From Rhizopus sp. PT2906 (taxonomy: Eukaryota > Mucoromycota > Mucoromycetes > Mucorales > Rhizopodaceae), in contig JAMYHX010000164.1 in the NCBI GenBank assembly GCA_025529335.1, positions 16,583 to 80,582 of the forward strand: a stretch of 64,000 bases of DNA. Reading direction: 5' to 3'. This document shows, one piece after another, positions 1 to 10,127 of this stretch. Both the position numbers and the translations under genes were made by a program. The stretch's first letter is position 1. Each line of letters begins with the position of its first letter. The notes below the pieces were generated by a model. The model was not told the DNA's origin and made no database searches. It saw only the letters and a program-made list of their open reading frames with translations.

Positions 1-2380
1 GAGGCTGCTGCTGTTGAGGCTTATTTGGTCAATGCATGTGAAAGATCAACTCATATGGCCATTATGGTAATTGTGCTTTATATGCAAAAAAAAACAAACT
101 TACCCCTTTTTTTAAAAAAAAATAGAGTCTCTGGTATCTACAAGCATACCTTTCAGATCTATCAACCAACCCAACCAATCCTTCATTTCAACTATGCAAA
201 CGAGTATTAAATCGATGTCAGGCTATTTTATTCGCAGCTGATAATCCACTAGAGGAAGCTCAAAGGGTGCATGAACACGCTGCACCTGCCTTCGTTGGCA
301 TAGGCGCCTTACTCGCTGCCATTGGTCTACCCGCTGCTGCCAAACCCATTGGAAACCTTGCGATCGCTCAGGGCCGGATGATTCACTTTCACACTGATGA
401 AGACCACGTCGTCCACACTCACAAGTTTACGGCCACATTAGAGGATCTACATCGAGGAAAGGCGTTTGCTCGACTGAGGCGATCTCGAAAGATCACGCTT
501 GCATCACATGATGAAAACGTACCCTCTCAGCTACTGACAGATATGGAGAGCATGAAAGCCATGGCTCAGTCCTCTGTACCTACCAGTCAGGACGTCATGT
601 CGTTACCTCAATCGCCTGTCTCACGCAGTTCGTCCTTTGACGAGGATCGTGTCTTGCTTCGCTCCAATTATTTTCGCTCCGAGATGCAGTTCCTTCTTGC
701 CCTTGTCGATATCGCCACTCGACTGGTGATTGTGCCTAAACCAGCCAGACAGAGTGCACTTCATGCTGAACTTACCTTGCTCAACCACAATTTACCTGCC
801 GAGATCTGTTTACCTCTTTGGTGTCCAGCTACAGACGATAGACCTTTTCATCATCGCGTTGTGCGCATCAGTCCTACAGACGCCGTTGTCTTGAATTCTG
901 CAGAAAGGGTAAGGAATACATTATAAAGGAACGGACTCGTATTGATATTACGTCCTCCCATCTAGGCACCGTATCTGTTGATGATCGAAGTGTTGGACGA
1001 CGAACTCAGTCTGGACCCACTCAATCAATCCAAACAATGTCAGACGGTTGACCTTGACCCACCCATCGAGACAGAAGAGACGCCAGTTGTGGAGAGTGAT
1101 ACCTCGGCAGCCCCTCTTCCTGCATTCGATGCCGAAGAATTTGCAGAAAAGATGAAAACGGCCGCCATCCTGCTCGCTCAACTTCAGCATGATCCTAATC
1201 CTGAACGTGACACAATCCGTCAAAAGATCATTGCCGAGATGGTCGCTCTAGAGGAGGATCGGCTGGCCAAGATGACAGCAGGTATCCATGTCGATAGTAA
1301 ACACACACTCGATTACCAGGTTGCTCTCGATCGTGAAGATCCTAGCGCAGCTGTCTTTTCCGAATCTTGGAGTGTAAAAAGGGAGCGTATTCGGGCTTCA
1401 TCGCCTTATGGTCATTTACCGAATTGGCGATTGATCTCGGTCATTGTCAAACATGGAGCGGATTTACGTCAGGAACAGTTGGCTGTGCAATTGATACGTG
1501 AGATGCAAAAGATTTGGCAGGATACACATGTCGATGTCTGGGTGCAATAGTAAGCTATATTTATATTTAATGGAGCTTCTTATTGATTATTTTTATAGTA
1601 TTAGAATCTTGGTCACCTCAGATCATTCAGGGTTGATTGAAACTGTAAAGAATTCGATTTCAATTCATTCAATCAAGAAGGAAGCCTATATTAAAAAATG
1701 GAATGAAGAAGGATCTGTGTTTACACTCAAAGATTATTACGTCAAGGTAAACTTGCTAAAAAAAAAAAGAAGAAAAGTGACTAAATCAAGGGTAGAAATT
1801 TGGACCAGAACATAGCGAAGGGTTCAAAAGGGCTCAGGATGCATTCATGCGAAGTTTAGCAGGATATTCAATCGCATGCTATTTGATGCAGATCAAGGAT
1901 CGACACAATGGTAACTTGCTGATTGATGATCAAGGTCACATTGTCCATATCGATTTTGGTTTCATTCTTTCAAACTCACCAGGGTCTGTTGGCTTTGAAA
2001 TGGCACCTTTCAAACTTCCCCAAGAATATCTCGATCTTTTGGGCAACAAGTTTGGTGAATATAAATCACTAATGAAAGCTGCATTCTTGGCTGTTCGTAA
2101 GCACTGTGATAATATTTTATTATTAACCGAAATGATGTCAAAGGACTCTAAGCTGCCTTGTTTTCAACATCATGGTGCACTGACGCAACTCAAGGAGAGG
2201 TTCCAGTTGCATCTGACAGATACACAAGTAGAGTCGTTTGTAGATAAATTGATTATGAGTAGTTGCTGTAATGTATTTACTAGACTTTATGATACTTTTC
2301 AATACTATTCACAGGTACAAGAAAAACAAATATTAAAAAAAGGAGAGGTATATTTATTATGTTTATAGGGAATATTGTAA
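1..2380 (+). CDS. PIK1: Phosphatidylinositol 4-kinase (PIK1/PI4K-beta type), 3' part
   Basis: Makes PI4P from phosphatidylinositol, at the Golgi in relatives. The 5' end lies outside the window. Exons read as 1-66, 222-908, 966-1549, 1599-1746, 1796-2314 and 2369-2380, giving 671 residues to the stop. The first exons match the lipid-kinase unique region; the block NLPAEICLPLW and then VVRISPTDAVVLNS open the kinase N-lobe. The C-lobe shows PYGHLPNWRLISVIVKHG, the catalytic loop KDRHNGN and the metal-binding HIDFGF, with a PI4K-typical end (FQYYSQ + GIL, created by the last 54-nt intron). All introns are GT-AG and 49-155 nt. No inactivating change seen. Family assignment is firm; PI4K-beta rather than alpha is from the FGPEHSEGFKRAQ and C-terminal pattern. 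Confidence 0.93.
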
Positions 2381-3108
2381 AATAAAGGATGTTTTAATGT
2401 AATTTGATCAAATAAGATCAAGAACTAACCAACACTGTTTTATATATAACTTTTGGTCCTCTTTTTTTTCTCCTTTCAAATTACATTAAAAAACACATTT
2501 GGTTATTTCATTGTCTTTAAATAAACTGCCATCATGTACAAATTTTATTTGTTTCAGTTCATCCCTGTTTCTCATTCATGTTTATTCAAGCCAGGCCTTT
2601 ATCGCAGTTTCAACAATGAAAAAACACAAAGGTTAAAGAACAAGAGAGAAAAAAAAAGAAAAAAAAGCCACTGACGTTTTATTAGCAATAAAAGAGGACT
2701 CCGAATTTTAGGTACTTTTTTATATTTCGTTATTTTTTCTCTCCCCCTTTCCTCATGTTTTTTATCATGAATCAAAAAGTTACACTGCCATTCGACAGTT
2801 TACTGTACCATCTTTTTGGGTTAGCGACTTTTGAACAAGACAACGTCGTGTGGAAAGGTGCTATAGGTCAGAAGATTCTCGGTTCATTATTGTCAGTAAC
2901 GGCAAGTTAAACTGGTCCACAAGAGACTGGAAAAGTGCTATGAAGATCGCGCCATATGATGGAGCAAGCCTACCCTGAAATTGGGCAAGGGGACTCTCTC
3001 TCTTTCGAGAGAGACGTATGAAGTGGGCCCCTATTATATTTAATCTCCGCTTTCCTCGGGTTTGTGTCCGAAAAGGACCAAGGGGACAAAGGAACACGCG
3101 GAGCGATT

Positions 3109-3157
3109 TATAAAAGGGCCTGATAACGCAGATAACTTATCAAAGGCTGCGTTATCC
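3109..3157 (+). promoter_or_regulatory. TATA-like box plus palindromic cluster of GATA cores
   Basis: TATAAAA at 3109-3115 is followed by a perfect 10-bp inverted repeat, GATAACGCAG (3122-3131) and CTGCGTTATC (3147-3156). The 36-bp stretch carries four GATA cores, two on each strand. GATA factors act in nitrogen, iron and light responses in fungi. Which transcript it serves is not clear; the nearest well-supported + gene starts 1.2 kb downstream. Seen in sequence; function is inferred. Confidence 0.3.
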
Positions 3158-3847
3158 AGCAAGAAATGTCCCGGGTCGGCTGGCTCTTTTCAAAGTGGCA
3201 TTGACCCCCCTCCCGTCGATGCCTGAAGAAAACGAAAGAAAAATAGAAAAAAACAATACTAAAAAAAGAAACTTGGTGATACATCGTACCACCTTGCCTT
3301 GACAATTAATAAAATTACGTCGTTACACCGTAGGCTGACCTTTTATTCATGTCGTCATTCACACATGCACATACAATTGAACAATCTTTTCATTCATTTG
3401 CCTGTGTTGATTAATATAAGAACTGTAACTTGTTGCCCCTATTCCCTTTTCAACATGTGTGTGTGATGTATGGTTATTGCAACCAAAGACACTTTGTTAA
3501 AAGTAAAGATGTGCTAGATTCAAGCCACACGATATATGGTCACATATCATGTGGACAGTGTACCCTAAAAAGGAATCAAGCGAATATAGAAACTTGTTCA
3601 AGAAATTTGATTGATACCTATAAAAGGAACAATGGGTTCATCTTGGTAAAACTTTGGGTTGATGGAAGGCTTTAAATGACAGTGATAGTGCGTATATGTC
3701 CCACACTGGGCTAGGAATTATGTTGTAAATGAACACGAAAAGATGCACCACTTGTGTTCAAGGTTACAAGCTATTTGTTCAATACAGGCAAAGAAAAGTA
3801 TAAAACAGTTCACATTGATAGGAAGCGTATGACCTCTCTATAAAAAA

Positions 3848-4203
3848 ATGACATTCTGGGCCAACGAATCTAGGCTTGATTTTGAAGAAGGAAGACTCAA
3901 AGATCATAAAGAACCACTTGAGATATGCCTCCCTTATCTGTAAGTCAAGGTGAACTCGGCTGAAATAGCGTCTCGAGCTACCATGCTGTGAAATTAATCA
4001 AGAAGGACGAGATCACACATGTAAATGAAGATATAATCTATAATTGTTCTCTTCCAATCACAACCTCCTTCCTATTACATCGTTTTCTGCGTCTTTCTCT
4101 ATGTGGAATTGCTATTTGGACTGGATTGATCTGCAAGAAGAGAAGGGAAAGAAAAAAAAAAAAAAAAGAAGCAGCAACGTCACGTAATTCGAAGAGTGCC
4201 TAA
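3848..4203 (+). CDS. Possible small spliced gene, unrecognised
   Basis: ATG at 3848 opens MTFWANESRLDFEEG..., which ends at a GTAAGT donor (exon 3848-3939). A 29-nt candidate intron (3940-3968, ending AATAG) joins it in phase to a frame that continues VSSYHAVKLIKKDEITHV and stops at 4203. Composition of the first 50 residues looks coding; the Lys-rich tail (after 4130) does not. I recognise no family. It may be a relic of a repeated element or chance; the intron would be unusually short. Confidence 0.22.
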
Positions 4204-4372
4204 CATTTTTGCAAAATATTTTATCCAACTTGGTCAATTTCATACAATGTTCATCTCTCTCGGTTTCTCTCTCCTTCTCTCCTTCTATTGCAAAGTCCTT
4301 GCTTTCTTTTCTCTTTTTCTTCTTCTTTTTCTCACTTTCTTTTTTTATCTTGATATTATTGATTTACCTAAA

Positions 4373-5743
4373 ATGGATTTATTCGATCAATGCTGGGGCA
4401 ACAATGACAATAGAAGTTACCAAGTAAGGGGTGAGAATGATGTAAGGGGAATAGTAGGACTAATGTGATTGTAGGAATATAGCATGCAGCAACAGCCAAG
4501 TGTAAATACATATGAATCGACATACATATAAGGAAAGATAAAAAAATCCCCTAACACACAATATGTTGTAGTCTTTCATTCCCCAAGGTGGGCTCGTTCA
4601 AGCCTCACAACAACCTATACTGCAGATCGACGATGCCATTCAGGTATACGCGGGTCCTTTTTTTTGATTTCATAAATAAACCCAATGTTCTCAATAACAA
4701 GAATAGTCCCTTCAGCTATCTTCGCCATTCCCTGTATCGCCCAGTATGAACAAGAGACGATACTCTATGGATCTTTGGTCACCCTATCTATCACCCATCA
4801 TTACCACCACTCGTACACACACAACCAAGAGAAACAAACGACCTTCGACCTACTCTCGATGGACAGCAGAAGAAGATGAACTGTTGAAACAGGCTGTTCA
4901 GCTGCACGGTCCACACAAGTGGTCATTGATCGCTGCTCATGTGCCTAATCGCACCCCTATGCAGTGCTCTACGCGGTGGCTAGGTGCTCTCAAGTAAGTC
5001 CAAGAGTGAAGATGGTTCATGTATAAATGTTATGATAGTCCCAATATTCACAAAGGAAGATGGACAGAAGAGGAAGATGCGATTCTGCGATACTCTGTAC
5101 TCGAGTATGCCAATATGACGGATGCTGAAGGACGTATTCAACCTATCCCCTGGAATAAAATTGCGGAAAGAATACCGAACCGAACTGGTATTCAATGTCA
5201 AGCACGCTGGACAGAGGCACTGGATCCTTATGTGAGAAAAGGAAAATGGGCGGCAGAAGAGGATGCTCTGTTGAGAATGGGTGTTGAGAATTTTGGTCGA
5301 TGTTGGATTCGGATTGCAGAGACCATCCCAGGTCGGACTCAGGTAATGTTGTAAATGTGTACATTCATGTAATAATGTTTTTTTTTTAAAAAAAAAAGAG
5401 ACAATGCCGTACACGTTGGATGCAAATCAAATGTAAAGAAGATCGCAAACCTAATAATAAAAAGCCAACTACTAAAAAGTCAGTGCCTGAAGCATCAGCT
5501 GTGGATGACGCTTCGAGTTATTTGTCTACAGACGATGATGAAGAACATCAGAATAATCAATCACAACCTTCCAGACAACAAGAACAACCACTTCAGTTAC
5601 CCTTTTTTGTTGTTGATGATTTTGATACCCAACTTCAAATTGATCCTGCAGATAATTCAAATGTATTGGATTTATTTAAAGAAGATGATTTTCTTTTAGC
5701 TGCAGATTGGTCTAATGCCCTAAGTCAAAATTCTTTTTTATAA
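4373..5743 (+). CDS. Three-repeat MYB transcription factor
   Basis: Nuclear DNA-binding protein of 358 aa from six exons: 4373-4423, 4475-4501 (27-nt microexon), 4572-4643, 4716-4993, 5039-5342, 5399-5743. Start ATG 4373 follows a long CT-rich leader, and all junctions keep phase. Three SANT/MYB repeats: RWTAEEDELLKQ...RTPMQCSTRW, then GRWTEEEDAILRY...GIQCQARW with a roughly 11-residue insertion between helices 1 and 2, then GKWAAEEDALLRMG...RQCRTRW, each with the spaced tryptophans. A Lys-rich basic stretch follows repeat 3, then an acidic, Gln/Asp-rich C-terminus ending in SNALSQNSFL that could activate transcription (inference). Resembles BAS1/SNAPc4-type multi-repeat MYBs; orthology not settled. 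The first two short exons are supported by splice sites and phase only. Confidence 0.85.
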
Positions 5744-6515
5744 GTTTAACACATATTGTAGATACGCTTTCCCCCCTTTTCTAATATAAGTCCTCTCTCT
5801 CTCTCTCTCTCTCTCTCTATTATACATATTATACAAACATTTTATATGTGTTTTATATGAAAATAATCTTATGAATAAATAAGTTATATATATATATATA
5901 TATCCCTTTTTGTTTTGCAATTTATTTACTGCTTTATTATTGTATGTTTGTGTTGTCATTTACATAGTTTAAGCAAGAGGACTGATGAGCCTAAGAAAGG
6001 ATTAAGATAACCATGATTATATATTTATCTTTCTTACTTGAGAATAGAAGGTCTGGGGTTACTACGAGAAATACCAAGATAGATAACAAAAGGAATAAAA
6101 CCCCAATGAATAACAGTTTTTGTGATATCAGCAATCTATTGTGTCATTGTTACTCATTATGCGATTCAACATATTATATGTTCTTTACCTTGTAAAGTGT
6201 ATCTTTGGTAGAATCGTTCATATTTTAAATTGTAGAGAAAGAAAATTTTCATTGAAACCCTGCAAAAGGATATTTATGAGTCCAAACGCTATGTGCACAC
6301 CATCGGTCGGATCATAAAAAAAAGGGAAGCAGAAAAATAAGAGAGTAAGAGGAAGTATAAAGAGTAAGAAAGCAGTGATGACACAAGCCATACCAAGTGA
6401 CACGTGAAGAGCGTTTCATGTAATATTTTTTATCCTTTTTTCTCTCTTTCTCTCCTTTTCTTTCTTTTTTTTTCCTTTTCTTTTTTTTTTTTTTTTTATT
6501 TATTATCCTCCAATA
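5744..6515. other. Intergenic region with CT and TA microsatellites
   Basis: A (CT)n tract at 5793-5818 and (TA)n at 5885-5905 lie just downstream of the MYB stop. From about 6430 to 6498 a T/C-rich tract leads into the OPI1-like start codon and is probably its core promoter. No gene recognised. Confidence 0.5.
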
Positions 6516-6979
6516 ATGAGTCAAGCGATGTCTATTACACAGTTGTGTAATAATGATGAAAACAATAAAAATCAAACAGAGAAAAAGAGTAAAGAAACAA
6601 TGAATAATAAAAGATTAGTTATTCATCTTTATCCATACTAGTTCCATTACCAGCTATGGAGCCAATCCCATCTCAACCCCATTTTATACGTCGATTACCC
6701 CTTATTGATAGTGCGCTTAAAGCATACGAAAATTCTATAGTAAAATATGGCGCAGATATGATTGATACTTATGCTGTTGGTCCCATCTATGACAAATTGG
6801 GTTATGGTCATAAATCCCAAGTAAGAATGATAATAACACATTTGCTATTATTGATTCTCTTTTTGAAAGGAAGACGAAGACACTATAGCTGCAACTACCG
6901 CCCTTGCTCGAACATCCTTACAAGATACAGAAGTAACACACAGGCACAAAAGGATAGAGGATACACGTGAAGATCGTAA

Positions 6980-7015
<36 letters not shown>

Positions 7016-7664
7016 GAAGCTCATGTTTATGATCATTAATACAGGCAAAAAACAAAGACCATCAACTTCACCACATCCTTACTCTGTCCAGAGAAGACCT
7101 CGTTGGCAACAGATCGTACTTCATGCAGGTTCAGCTGCAGGTACGACAGCAGCCGTAATTAGTGAAGAAAGCATGAAGTGTTTAAAATACTGTCTTAGTT
7201 GGTTACAGTATGCTGTGCAACATATAGAACAGCAAATGACCCTCCTTCGCCAATTCCTTGTCTCTTTGGCAACCAACCAACAACAACAACAACAACAACA
7301 AAAGCAAGTAACCCAGGATGCATCAGATACAACATTAAATAACATCAAAAAAGAGATTGTCGATACACTGCGTAAAGTGGTTGAAGTGGTCAGTAGATAT
7401 GCAGGCAAAGGTCTACCAGAACAAGCCAAATTGACCGTACGTTCCTTTATTCTCGAATTGCCCTCTAGATGGGCCATGGTCAATCAACAGGCATTAGATG
7501 AGGTAGATACACCATTGCATGTCACTTCTATTAAATTACTCGATTTCAGTGGTGAATCTATCAGAATGCTTAAATCTGTCTCCCTTGTCTTTTCAGATAC
7601 AGTCGAACGAGCAGAACTTTGGTTGAAACGATTAAAGGCTGTTGGAGGTACAACAGGTCACTAG
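6516..7664 (+). CDS. OPI1: OPI1-like transcriptional repressor
   Basis: In yeast Opi1 binds phosphatidic acid at the ER and represses phospholipid genes when inositol is plentiful. Model: exons 6516-6588, 6654-6820, 6870-6975, 7045-7664; 321 aa. The conserved N-terminal block RRLPLIDSALKAYENS...VKYGADMIDTY and the C-terminal Opi1 block (GLPEQAKLTVRSFILELP..., VSLVFSDTVERAELWLKRL) identify the family. A poly-Gln run (nine Gln, near residue 200) sits between them. The intron 6976-7044 contains a (TA)13 repeat. The first exon (MSQAMSITQLCNN) is inferred from a GTAAAG donor and matching phase; if wrong, translation starts at ATG 6656. Shorter than yeast Opi1 (404 aa). Confidence 0.85.
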
Positions 7665-7992
7665 TCTATTCAGTGTCCGATAGCTGCCCCACGTATTTAA
7701 AGTGAGAATGTTCCATTACTAAATAAATTTCACTTTGCCCAAAAATGAATGGCTCTTGAAAAATAATAGTCTATTTGTCTATTTATGCTTCTCCCTCCAG
7801 GGGAAGTTTGTTTTCTTGTCAAGTCTGAGAAATTTACCAATAAAAGTTTTGACTTCCCCCATAGAGGATATTCTAACGCAAATCACGCGGATCCTAACAT
7901 TGTCTTGCAAATCATTACCACTCAAAGCATCTTATTCAGAAAAGTCACTTGAAGAAAAGATGTGGAGAAAAACGACTGATAATGCTTTACAT

Positions 7993-8025
7993 CTGCTTAT
8001 CGCAATAAGTTACATTTCATTTCAT

Positions 8026-8068
<43 letters not shown>

Positions 8069-8168
8069 AGTTTTTTTTTTTATTTAATATATTTATATAA
8101 TAAAAATATTTTTTACAATATTTGTAAAAAAACCAATTAAAATTCTTTAAAACTGCTTATCGCAATAA

Positions 8169-8222
<54 letters not shown>

Positions 8223-8230
8223 CAATAAGT
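7993..8230 (+). repeat. Tandem duplication, 160-bp period, each copy ending in 38 T
   Basis: CTGCTTATCGCAATAA occurs at 7993 and again at 8153; each copy runs through a diverged AT-rich stretch into an uninterrupted run of 38 T (8027-8064 and 8185-8222) and then AATAAGT. Long T runs of this kind recur elsewhere in the window (for example the A-run 43282-43318). Confidence 0.8.
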
Positions 8231-8465
8231 ATTAGAGTATATGAAATATATATATATATAAACATTCTTGTCTACAAGTGATAAAGAGTATGCAACAATT
8301 CTGCCCATAATTTGAGCTGTTGTTGTGTAGACGGATTTTATTTGTGCATCCTGTTGTATTCAGCATTGTTTATTTTTTTAAAAAAAAGGCAGTTAAGTCG
8401 ATGACTTGGAAAGTAAATTCTTTATTGAAAGAAAAAGATTATTCATTGTTAATAGTCAAGTTAAT

Positions 8466-8700
8466 ATGGCACTTTCCAAGAAAAATGTCACTCGAACGCA
8501 TTTGTTAAGATATGTGTTTATTATCGATTCAGTTGCTAAAGAGCTTTCCAACGAAAAAGGTGATCTTGGCAGTTATATGAAACAAGTGAAGATTGCTTCT
8601 GTAAGAAGTAAAAATAAGTATCAACAAACGTCCTGTTGATCTAACAAATCATGAATAGATAAGACGATATTACAACAAGACTCATCGGTGTTTATTGTAA
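8466..8700 (+). CDS. Possible 58-aa spliced gene, unrecognised
   Basis: ATG 8466 opens MALSKKNVTRTHLLRYVF...; exon 1 ends at 8600 before GTAAGA, the 58-nt candidate intron carries CTAAC 14 nt before its TAG acceptor (8658), and exon 2 (8659-8700) ends with a stop in phase. Splice signals are good but I know no homologue. Could be a relic. Confidence 0.25.
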
Positions 8701-9150
8701 TATTCTGTACACTTCTACTAGTAATATATAGGGCAATAATTTATACTCAGTCGTTATCTCTACTGGCGAATAGGTTATAGGTGACATACACAATAGAATA
8801 TATGCTTCATTAGTATAAGATCACTCTAAGATATTCTTATCGAGTCTCAACAATTTCACGTATATGAATTTATGAGTTATCATAAATACATTTGGTCCGG
8901 TTTATCTCTTTGTTACCTTTTAAAGAAACAATAAGGTCAAGCTCCTAATATACAATGAGATCAATCCATTATTTTTTCATATGATTTTTATTATCATCAT
9001 TCAATCCGTGAGAAGCTTTTACACTATAAAGAGAACAGTCTTTCATTTGATTGGATGACTATGTGTCTGTCATTCAATACCCTTTTATAAGTACTTTATA
9101 AAAATTTGATTGGCTTAATACATATTTTTTTTCCTTCTTATTCAAATGAA

Positions 9151-10111
9151 ATGAAAGAAGCTTCTGATGTCATAACTGTATTACCTCTCAAACATAAAGC
9201 AGGTGGCCATGTTGCCATGTTTCGTTTATCAAATGGACCTATATGTAAAGCCATTAAAACAAATGAAGATGCTTTTTACAGGGATTTATTAAGACATGGA
9301 AGGTTAAAAAGATTTCTACCTAGATATCTTGGCATCATTCATGTCGATTATTGTAACGGATATCCTGAAATACCCCTCGAAAGTGATCGAAAAAGACTTT
9401 GTCAATTTCAACAACATTCCCACGTTGATAAACCGAGTGAAGCCAAAGTAGGCGAAGAGTTTATGGTCATGGACGATCTGACGTTTGGACTGAACAAACC
9501 GTGTATTCTCGACTTGAAAATGGGAACAAGGCAGCATGGTGTCTACGTCACTCCAGAAAAGATGGCTACTCAAAAGTTTAAATGTGAACAATCGACAAGT
9601 GGACAGTTGGGTGTGCGTGTGTGTGGTATGCAGGTAAGTAAGATGTGTAGTTCATTATCTTTACTTACTTTTGTAGGTCTACCAAGTGAACACAGGACAC
9701 TACGACATTCAAGATAAATACACTGGACGTACATTAAATGAAGAATCGTTTAAAGATACAATAAGACACTTTTTATTTAATGGCAATCGATTCATAATTG
9801 AATTTATACCTATTCTTTTAAGCAAATTACATGGTTTATATAATGAAATTAAGAAAATGATTGGGTATCGATTTTATGGAGCTAGTTTACTGATTGTGTA
9901 TGATGGATTAGACTTGAGTAAAGGCATTAAAATGAAGTTAATTGATTTTACACACTGCATAACAAGAAAAGAAATCATTGAAAATTATCATGTCATGACC
10001 TACCCGCCTGAAAAGGGCTCTTATAGTCCTGATGATGGCTTTCTTCAAGGCATAAGTTCTCTCATAGACACACTATCTTTTATCTATGATGAACAACAAC
10101 AAGAAAAATAA
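9151..10111 (+). CDS. Inositol polyphosphate kinase (IP6K/Kcs1 family)
   Basis: Phosphorylates inositol phosphates; Kcs1-type members make the pyrophosphate IP7 that signals phosphate and energy state. Exons 9151-9633 and 9677-10111 (43-nt intron), 305 aa. The diagnostic PxxxDxKxG motif is PCILDLKMG, followed by KCEQSTSGQLGVRVCGMQV; the Ser-Leu-Leu box is GASLLIVYDG and the metal-binding IDF motif is MKLIDFTH. Compact compared with yeast Kcs1 (1050 aa), so essentially only the catalytic domain, as in many IPK members. Start is ATG 9151; the same frame is open further up but has no ATG. Ends 16 bp from the convergent SET5-like gene. IP6K versus IPMK is judged from the motif context, fairly sure. 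Confidence 0.88.
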
Positions 10112-10127
10112 AAATTTTTTATTATCA

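Larger units (their letters stand above)
2381..4372. other. Intergenic region, mostly no recognised gene
   Basis: About 2 kb between PIK1 and the MYB gene. It holds a GATA-rich palindrome (3121-3157), a small hairpin of CT/GA arms near 2993-3012, a 46-codon + frame at 2767-2907 (starts MNQKVTLPFDSLL) that I do not recognise, and a possible small spliced gene at 3848-4203. The minus-strand open frames at 2861-3305 match nothing I know. From 4205 to 4372 the sequence is pyrimidine-rich and is probably the MYB gene promoter and 5' leader. Confidence 0.5.
7665..9150. other. Intergenic region with T38 tandem duplication
   Basis: Holds the tandem repeat at 7993-8230 described separately and a possible 58-aa spliced gene at 8466-8700. 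A TATAAA-like site lies near 9027 and another near 9098, ahead of the inositol-polyphosphate kinase. The rest is AT-rich and unassigned. Confidence 0.5.

Noticed and set aside
2993..3012. CTCTCTC-TTTC-GAGAGAG hairpin as terminator
   Set aside because: 600 bp downstream of the PIK1 stop, simple CT repeat, and eukaryotic Pol II genes do not use such terminators.
4685..4879. Alternative frame overlapping MYB exon 4
   Set aside because: The overlapping frame that encodes MYB repeat 1 with correct splice phases is clearly the real one.
5793..5905. CT and TA repeats as a CRISPR-like array
   Set aside because: Simple microsatellites without spacers; eukaryotic context.
9106..9150. Upstream extension of the inositol-phosphate kinase
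   Set aside because: The frame is open but begins with TTG; the first ATG is 9151.
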